Origin: Pseudomonadota bacterium
GTDB taxonomy: Bacteria > Desulfobacterota > Desulfobacteria > Desulfobacterales > RPRI01
DNA: 8,627 nucleotides
Direction of reading: 5' to 3'
Assembly (NCBI GenBank): GCA_018830925.1
Contig: JAHJRK010000509.1
Span: 1-8,627 of the forward strand
A program made the translations under genes and the position numbers. Numbering within the stretch: position 1 is the stretch's first letter; the number at the start of each line of letters is the position of its first letter. The notes beneath the pieces are model-generated. The model ran no database searches, had not been told where the DNA came from, and saw only the letters and a list, made by a program, of their open reading frames with translations. This document shows, one piece after another, positions 5,330 to 8,627 of this stretch.

Positions 5330-5668
5330 GAAAGTTAATCTATAATGAATCCCATGAGAATCAAGACACGAGCAAAAGACCAAGACGGAATCATGCACCG
5401 GCGTTTAATGCCATGGTGGCGTTGGAGGCCCAGAAGGGCGACCAGACGATCGTTGAGCTTGCTGAACGTTACTATGTTCATCCGAATCAGATTATAGAGT
5501 GGAAGAAGCAATTTTTGGCCCACGCATAAGAAATATACAGCAAGGATTGCAAACCCGATCAAGGACCAAACGTCAAAGATCTTCATGCCAAGATTGGTCA
5601 AATAAGCCATCACCTGCAGCGAGGGAGAGCAATGCAGGGTTAAGCTGTCCGAGTTTTAGACCGTCCGC
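5295..5668 (+). mobile_element. Collapsed IS3-type element with both ends
   Basis: About 374 bp bounded by imperfect inverted ends. The left end (about 5295-5315, GCGGGTCGGGCAAAACTGGA) matches the complement of the right end (about 5646-5668) at GCGG, then a C/G-rich block, then AAAACT and GGAC. Inside is only a damaged orfA; no DDE transposase orfB is present. I infer an IS3-family copy shrunk by internal deletion. The exact outer boundaries and any target-site duplication are not clear. Confidence 0.55.
5326..5643 (+). pseudogene. IS3-family transposase OrfA, broken
   Basis: The helix-turn-helix part of an IS3 OrfA is plain: KRPRRNHAPAF, then VALEAQKGDQTIVELAERYY, then VHPNQIIEWKKQFL. The frame stops at TAA 5527-5529, yet the same frame resumes family sequence afterwards (YSKDCKPDQGPNV, then KDLHAKIGQ). 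A nonsense mutation has therefore split an orfA that was once continuous. After KDLHAKIGQ the expected leucine-zipper part is replaced by unrelated sequence, ending at TAA 5641-5643. Intact OrfA is about 90-100 residues and frameshifts into orfB, which is missing here, so the element cannot move by itself. Confidence 0.8.
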
Positions 5669-5690
5669 TTGAGGGTTTTGTCAGTTGCTT

Positions 5691-5744
5691 AGGAGCCGTT
5701 ACGAAATAACCTGTACTTTTTTTGATCCTTTCGTTACGGCTCCT
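5691..5744. repeat. 54-bp inverted repeat
   Basis: AGGAGCCGTTACGAAA (5691-5706) pairs with TTTCGTTACGGCTCCT (5729-5744) with one mismatch, around a 22-nt loop that contains seven T's. It lies between the IS3 remnant and the end of the BrnT-partner gene. No U-tract follows the stem on the minus strand, so it is not a standard terminator for that operon. Confidence 0.75.
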
Positions 5745-5782
5745 TATGCCGTTTTTGACATCCAGATGACTACTTTATTTTT

Positions 5783-6004
5783 TTACAGCGGCTTAGTTGA
5801 CTTTGTAAAATCAAGAAGTGACCTTAAGGCTTCATTGACCGCTGACGAGTCCCGAAAAGCCCGGGCAAGATCAGGTTCTAAAACCACAACGTTAGAACCT
5901 TCCTCTAAAAGACGTCTGTAATACTTTCCACGGACTGCTTTTGAATAGTCAAAGTTGTATTCGTGTTTTAATTCATCACGATTGCTTTCTCGTTTAGTTT
6001 TCAT
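5783..6004 (-). CDS. Putative antitoxin partner of BrnT
   Basis: A 73-residue protein encoded directly after brnT, with its ATG inside the last codons of brnT in another frame. It belongs to a short family often found beside BrnT toxins, recognised by EYNFDYSKAVRGKYYRRL (residues 15-32), the block SNVVVLEPDLARAF (37-50) and SSAVNEALRSLL (53-64). It is not the DUF4415 ribbon-helix-helix BrnA of Brucella, although the C-terminal NEALR helix could serve a similar role. GGAAAGG lies 7 nt before the ATG, so it can be translated without brnT. Since brnT has a nonsense codon, it may now be a stand-alone antitoxin. Confidence 0.75.
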   Translation of the reverse strand: MKTKRESNRDELKHEYNFDYSKAVRGKYYRRLLEEGSNVVVLEPDLARAFRDSSAVNEALRSLLDFTKSTKPL

Positions 6005-6263
6005 GTCTTTTCCTTTCCTGTGCGGTTGCCGATCTTGCGCTGATTATTCGCAAGGTTTTTCCTTTTTCAGTGTGAGAAACGACAAGCAAACGACCCGTAG
6101 AGGATATTCCTATGGTAATTAACCTCCGCTCGCCCACCGAATGATGCGGATCATCAAAAGTAGCCGATAAAGGGTCGTAAAAAACGGTTACCGCTTCTTC
6201 AAAGGCAACCTTGTGCTTTGCATAATTCCGTCTTGTTTTTTCCGTATCCTATTCGAACTCCAT
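5994..6263 (-). pseudogene. brnT: BrnT toxin gene with stop at codon 5
   Basis: Read from ATG 6263 this is a complete BrnT (DUF497) ribonuclease toxin of normal length (about 90 codons), except that codon 5 is TAG (6249-6251). The peptide runs MEFE-stop-DTEKTRRNYAKHKVAFEEA, then VTVFYDPLSATFDDPHHSVG, ERRLITIGISSTGRLLVVSH and TEKGKTLRIISARSATAQER. BrnT proteins normally have Trp at this position (FEWD), so a single TGG to TAG change explains the stop. No alternative in-frame ATG, GTG or TTG start is near enough to restore the N-terminal strand. The rest shows no frameshift, so inactivation is recent, or the stop is read through, or it is a sequencing error. Confidence 0.85.
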
Positions 6264-6301
6264 CGCATAACCCCGGTTCAATTTCAGATTTCGTACCTGC
6301 C

Positions 6302-6330
6302 GTTATAAAAGATTCAAAAGATAATATCAA
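6302..6330 (-). promoter_or_regulatory. brnT promoter
   Basis: The -35 is TTGATA (6325-6330) and the -10 is TATAAC (6302-6307), each 5 of 6 to consensus, with a 17-bp spacer. It reads into brnT with a leader of about 30 nt, so the promoter of the broken toxin operon still looks intact. Confidence 0.65.
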
Positions 6331-6334
6331 TTCA

Positions 6335-6580
6335 TATTTATATGGCAAAGCATCGATTGAAAGAGGGGTATATCGGGGAATACATGCTGAGCGCGCATTG
6401 CTTCCAACCAAAAAAATTACCGATTTCAGTCCGCTACAGGTATTGGCAGATCCGAGACCTTGACCGGAAATCGGTGAGTTCGCTGTCTGTCTGCCGGGTG
6501 TCAGATAAAAAGCATGAAAGGAAACAATTACTTCATTGTAAGCCCTGTTTTTACCAGGAATTGCTGGGTTAAAATAGAAC
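6335..6580. other. No gene recognised
   Basis: Between the brnT promoter and the promoter of the second DUF4258 module I see no supportable gene. Short open frames exist on both strands (6218-6463 plus and 6199-6411 minus), but they run into the antisense of brnT, lack ribosome sites and match no family I know. It is probably decayed sequence. Confidence 0.5.
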
Positions 6581-6583
6581 TAT

Positions 6584-6612
6584 TTGACACCCAAGGCGAT
6601 TCTGCATATACT
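6584..6612 (+). promoter_or_regulatory. Promoter of DUF4258 module 2
   Basis: A perfect -35 TTGACA (6584-6589) and a -10 TATACT (6607-6612) with 17-bp spacing, about 64 nt before the DUF4258 start codon. Confidence 0.75.
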
Positions 6613-6623
6613 TAATATAAGTA
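6609..6623. promoter_or_regulatory. Palindromic operator over the -10
   Basis: TACTTA-ATA-TAAGTA is a perfect 15-bp palindrome that overlaps the -10 and the predicted start site of the DUF4258/zinc-finger operon. It is a likely binding site for a repressor, probably the toxin-antitoxin complex. The sequence is unlike the known MqsA operator (AACCT-N-AGGTT). Confidence 0.6.
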
Positions 6624-6675
6624 CAAAGAGATGTGAACGGCTTTCAAAAAGGCGGTGATCTGAGGGAAAATATTG

Positions 6676-6990
6676 ATGCGCGATATAAACTGGATAAAGC
6701 AACAGATTCTTTCGGAAAATTACCAATTCAGAAAACACGCCTTGGAAAGAGCGTCTGAACGTGGTATTCAACCACTTGATGTGAAAGAAGCGCTCCTGAG
6801 TGGGAATATTATCGAGGATTATCCTGATGATCAAAGAGGCCATAGTTGTCTTGTTTGCGGCAAAACGTTGTTGGGTAGTTATCTGCACGTTGTATGCGGT
6901 TTATTTGATGACATCGTATGGATTGTTACGGCTTACGAGCCAGAACGAGAAGATTGGATTGATAATATAACGAGGAGGTCCGCGCAATGA
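6676..6990 (+). CDS. DUF4258 protein, putative toxin (module 2)
   Basis: A 104-residue DUF4258 protein with the same landmarks as the one at 4714-5040: KHALERASERG (residues 20-30), IIEDYPDDQRGHSC (45-58), LHVVC (70-74) and VTAYEPEREDW (84-94). Outside these blocks the two differ strongly, so they are distant paralogues, not a recent duplication. ATG 6676 has GAGGG 9 nt upstream; a TTG one codon earlier is less likely. It has its own near-consensus promoter and a palindrome over the -10, and its stop overlaps the zinc-finger ATG by 4 nt. A ribonuclease-toxin role is inferred from context and by analogy with MqsR. Confidence 0.87.
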   Translation: MRDINWIKQQILSENYQFRKHALERASERGIQPLDVKEALLSGNIIEDYPDDQRGHSCLVCGKTLLGSYLHVVCGLFDDIVWIVTAYEPEREDWIDNITRRSAQ

Positions 6991-7235
6991 GATGCTTTGA
7001 ATGCGGAGGCGAAGTTCTGGAAAAATTGGGTGCCGTCAGAATGACCAGGAAAGATGGCAGCATGATCATTTTCAAAGGGATTCCTATGACGGAATGCCGC
7101 CAGTGCGGTGAACAATATATTCCGGGGCATTGGGTTGAAAAAATCGGCGAACTGATGCGCAAGGAGGAATCGCTGACACCGGAGGAAGTCATCTCCATTC
7201 CCATCATCAATCTCTGCCAGGAAGTCAGAACTTGA
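6987..7235 (+). CDS. YgiT-type zinc-finger putative antitoxin (module 2)
   Basis: An 82-residue protein with the YgiT zinc knuckles Cys3/Cys6 (MRCFEC) and Cys37/Cys40 (ECRQC). Between them a strand-rich stretch (VRMTRKDGSMIIFKGIPMTE) follows the MqsA N-terminal pattern. The tail (HWVEKIGELMRKEESLTPEE) is helical but too short for the MqsA HTH. AGGAGG (6972-6977) lies 9 nt before the ATG, a stronger site than the toxin's, which fits excess antitoxin production. It is coupled to the DUF4258 gene by an ATGA overlap. Antitoxin function is inferred. Confidence 0.87.
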   Translation: MRCFECGGEVLEKLGAVRMTRKDGSMIIFKGIPMTECRQCGEQYIPGHWVEKIGELMRKEESLTPEEVISIPIINLCQEVRT

Positions 7236-7390
7236 AAAATATGGACAGCCACATGTTTTCCCCCTGTGGGGGTATACCGTTCGTGCGGAGCGTGGGAGCG
7301 TGCATCGCTTTTTTGACGGGAGGGTTCTGTGAATGATAAGGCTTCCCTTAAAATGCTCTCGGGAACGTATCTTGTTTGCTGACAGGAAAG
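7236..7390. other. Intergenic stretch with two small hairpins
   Basis: It contains CCCCC-TGT-GGGGG (7260-7272), 25 nt after the zinc-finger stop with no T-run, and ACAGGA/TCCTGT arms reaching 7399. A 37-codon plus-strand frame starts at 7333 behind GGAGGG, but its peptide is unremarkable and it runs antisense to the frame at 7391-7531. No gene is supported. Confidence 0.4.
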
Positions 7391-7531
7391 CTATCCTGTA
7401 CGCAGTTTCTTTGTGCGTCCGGTTGATCGGTTTGTCAGGCGGGTAGATTTCTGAGCGAGATTTATAAGGGACCTCAGCTCGTCGGATTTTTTAACACCTT
7501 CCTCATAAATTTTTATCTCCTTGCGGCCCAT
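7391..7531 (-). CDS. Small open frame, unknown 46-residue protein
   Basis: ATG 7529-7531 overlaps the TGA of the truncated ATPase gene (TGATG), so translation could restart here. The peptide (MGRKEIKIYEEGVKKSDELR, then SLINLAQKSTRLTNRSTGRT and KKLRTG) is very basic. The first half is helical and protein-like; the second half is Thr/Arg-rich. I do not recognise it. It may be the remains of whatever gene was joined to the ATPase fragment when its C-terminal part was lost. Confidence 0.3.
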   Translation of the reverse strand: MGRKEIKIYEEGVKKSDELRSLINLAQKSTRLTNRSTGRTKKLRTG

Positions 7532-7821
7532 CACGTTTTACCCCGCCAGTTCTTCCGCTTGTGAATTTCGTCGAAGACCACCGGAACGGGCTTGCCTTTG
7601 TATCTTTCCTCGACGATATTCTTGAAAAAAAACGGATTTCTCCGGTATTCCATAAGAATAGCGGGATCGTCCCAGTTGAAATAGGTGTCACTGAATCCGG
7701 CGGAGTCAAGCCAGTTGCGGGCAAAGGTCGTCTTGCCCACCTGCCGGGGGCCGGTCAGGAAGATCATCTTGTCCGCCGTCATTTCCGGATCGAACAGGTA
7801 TCGCGCCACCAAACGTTGCAT
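7531..7821 (-). pseudogene. Truncated AAA/DUF4143-type ATPase
   Basis: Ninety-six codons covering only the start of an AAA_14 ATPase; members of this ATPase-DUF4143 family are normally about 370-450 residues. The Walker A motif GPRQVGKTT (residues 24-32) and the Walker B motif VVFDEIH (81-87) are intact, with NWDDPAILMEYRRNPFFF between them. The reading ends seven residues after Walker B's region resumes (KRKNWRGKT) where the family continues with a lysine/tryptophan-rich helix. The arginine-finger region and the whole DUF4143 domain are missing, so it cannot be a working ATPase. The start lacks a clear ribosome site. These genes are common passengers of genomic islands. Confidence 0.8.
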
Positions 7822-7839
7822 GGTGATAAAATTACATAC

Positions 7840-7871
7840 CTGTGAAAATAAATCATGCTATCTTTTCACAG
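7840..7871. repeat. Inverted repeat CTGTGAAAA/TTTTCACAG
   Basis: Perfect 9-bp arms (7840-7848 and 7863-7871) separated by 14 nt, lying just upstream of the truncated ATPase start and over the left edge of the porin fragment. It may be an operator or a junction scar. Confidence 0.55.
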
Positions 7872-8023
7872 TTGCGGAAAAATATCTGAGAGGAAAAGTC
7901 AATCTTGGCAAGGCGCGCATTCATGCGAAGGCATTCTTTGCAACAGGCACAGCGGACGATAAAGAAGCAGACATCTCCGGCCTTTTTTTTCATAATTTTC
8001 ATATTGCCCCTGTTATTGATTAA
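7853..8023 (+). pseudogene. Fragment of a second porin gene
   Basis: A frame of 56 codons whose middle (RGKVNLGKARIHAKAFFATG, then TADDKEADISGLFF) matches residues about 279-320 of the porin at 2977-4329 (GGKFDLGKADIHGQAFYASG, then a DDD turn and GEINGFF). Strand-turn-strand layout and several identities (LGKA, IH, AF, SG/TG turn) are shared. Neither end of a porin is present, and the frame closes at TAA 8021-8023 shortly after the match. It is a remnant of a diverged paralogue rather than a fresh copy. No start codon with a ribosome site exists. Confidence 0.65.
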
Positions 8024-8043
8024 AAGCCTTTGTCTTCTTTCCC

Positions 8044-8106
8044 GACTCACGCCTCACTCGTATTCGATATTCGATATTCGATGTCCGATATTCGATATTC
8101 TATATC
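8044..8106. repeat. Heptanucleotide tandem repeat (ATTCGAT)n
   Basis: From 8062 to 8103 there are six 7-bp units of ATTCGAT, four exact, one GTCCGAT and one ATTCTAT. The preceding GACTCAC-GCCTCAC (8044-8057) keeps a 7-bp register. It sits between the porin fragment and the gatB stop codon. Confidence 0.8.
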
Positions 8107-8119
8107 CGCCGAAGGCGGC
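8105..8119. repeat. Mini-palindrome TCCGCC-GAA-GGCGGC
   Basis: A 5-bp CCGCC/GGCGG stem immediately after the gatB stop codon. It could act as a weak 3' hairpin for gatB, though no U-tract follows. It resembles the hairpin at 4451-4465. Confidence 0.4.
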
Positions 8120-8126
8120 TCGCGCT

Positions 8127-8627
8127 TCATGCCTGATCAAGCTTCTCCTTTAATATCCTGTTCACTATTTCCGGATTAGCCTTGCCTTTTGTCTCCTTCA
8201 TTATGCGGCCTACGAAAAAATCCAGCACTTTTGTTTTGCCTGCCTTGTAATCCGCAACTTCCTTCGGGCAACTCTTAATAAGCTTAACAACCATTTCTTC
8301 TATCGCGGATACATCCGTGACCTGCACAAGATCTTTTTCCCTGATTATTTCTTCTGGTGATTTGCCGGTTTCTGCCATTTCTTCAAAAACCGTCTTCGCG
8401 ATCTTTCCGCTTATAACATTCTGATCGATAAGTTTTAAAAGCCGGGCAAGGTTTGACGAAGAGACGGGCGATTCTTCTATTGTTTTCCCTTCGGCATTCA
8501 AACGTCCCAGCAGAGCGCCCATTACCCAGTTGCTCACCTGCTTAGTACCTGAGAAATAATTTTCTGCGCGTTTTTGGCTGAAAATTATTTCGTTAAGGTA
8601 CTTACACCCCTCAAGGGGGTACTGAAA
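8127..8627 (-). CDS. gatB: Asp-tRNA(Asn)/Glu-tRNA(Gln) amidotransferase subunit B, C-terminal part
   Basis: Partial gene; the start lies beyond the window edge. From about 8537 leftward the product is the C-terminal helical GatB/YqeY domain: SNWVMGALLGRLN, LLKLIDQNVISGKIAKTVFE, EMAETGKSPEEIIREKDLVQ, DYKAGKTKVLDFFVGRIMKE, TKGKANPEIVNRILKEKL. This tail positions misacylated tRNA for transamidation in the GatCAB complex. The frame stays open from GTG 8537 to the edge, but the 30 codons there (YPLEGCKYLNEIIFSQKRAE, then NYFSGTKQ) coincide with the palindromic element at 8544-8620 and do not look like the GatB sequence expected before SNW. Whether GatB resumes beyond the edge cannot be seen. Confidence 0.93.
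   Translation of the reverse strand, partial: FQYPLEGCKYLNEIIFSQKRAENYFSGTKQVSNWVMGALLGRLNAEGKTIEESPVSSSNLARLLKLIDQNVISGKIAKTVFEEMAETGKSPEEIIREKDLVQVTDVSAIEEMVVKLIKSCPKEVADYKAGKTKVLDFFVGRIMKETKGKANPEIVNRILKEKLDQA
8544..8620. repeat. Palindromic element, copy 2, inside the gatB frame
   Basis: A 59-bp palindrome (8544-8602) of the same length and orientation as copy 1. Outer arms AGTACCT and AGGTACT pair over 7 bp. The inner stem (8554-8567 with 8577-8590) pairs at 13 of 14 positions. A second hairpin, ACCCC-TCAAG-GGGGT (8606-8620), follows. About 42 of 59 positions match copy 1, and several of the differences are compensatory. On the minus strand the gatB frame reads through it without a stop. 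Confidence 0.85.

Noticed and set aside
6218..6463. Plus-strand gene of about 80 codons upstream of DUF4258 module 2
   Set aside because: It begins in the antisense of brnT, has no ribosome site and matches no family; kept only as unexplained sequence.
7333..7446. 37-codon plus-strand gene behind GGAGGG
   Set aside because: The ribosome site is good, but the peptide is short, arginine/cysteine/leucine-rich without pattern, and antisense to another frame.
1..8627. tRNA or rRNA genes
   Set aside because: No tRNA cloverleaf or rRNA signature was recognised anywhere in the window.

Overview
The window looks like an accessory-gene patch in the chromosome of a Gram-negative bacterium. An outer-membrane porin with a signal peptide and C-terminal Phe implies an outer membrane. 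The 3' part of the housekeeping gene gatB sits at the right edge. Overall gene style (DUF4258/YgiT pairs, PIN toxins, heptamer-filled intergenic gaps) suggests a Nitrospirota or Desulfobacterota-type environmental genome, but this is an inference, not something the sequence proves.

Layout. Positions 64-2461 carry three minus-strand toxin-antitoxin (TA) modules: a VapC-like PIN toxin with a small antitoxin (64-686), a VapBC pair with an AbrB-type antitoxin (1022-1650), and a HigBA pair (1855-2461). Gene fragments and palindromes lie between them: a possible DUF4258 remnant at 807-959, a 43-bp interrupted palindrome at 958-1000, and a 25-residue stub of a four-helix-bundle (S23/IVP) protein at 2494-2571. 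Positions 2647-2873 hold a 7-bp tandem repeat and the first copy of a 59-bp palindromic element with a satellite hairpin. The porin gene (2977-4329) follows and ends at a 24-bp-stem bidirectional terminator. Positions 4505-7235 hold a DUF4258/YgiT zinc-finger module on the minus strand, a collapsed IS3-type element, a BrnT/antitoxin module whose toxin has a stop codon at codon 5, and a second, divergent DUF4258/YgiT module on the plus strand. Positions 7391-8023 are debris: the first 96 codons of an AAA/DUF4143-type ATPase and a fragment of a second porin. A second heptamer-type array (8044-8106) precedes gatB (8127 to the edge, minus strand).

How the genes work together. Six recognisable TA or TA-like modules and one possible remnant lie within about 7.2 kb. 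Four have well-formed promoters of their own, mostly with a palindrome or tandem repeat over the -10, the expected arrangement for autoregulated TA operons. Intact modules stand beside decayed ones, so the region reads as a place where modules arrive, are maintained and rot.

The most unusual signal is the 59-bp palindromic element. Its two copies (2797-2855 and 8544-8602) are the same length and orientation and about 71% identical by hand count. They differ at several paired positions in ways that keep the pairing, and each is followed by a second small hairpin. The second copy lies inside the open reading frame that continues gatB to the window edge and keeps that frame open, which recalls the in-frame palindromic elements of Rickettsia.
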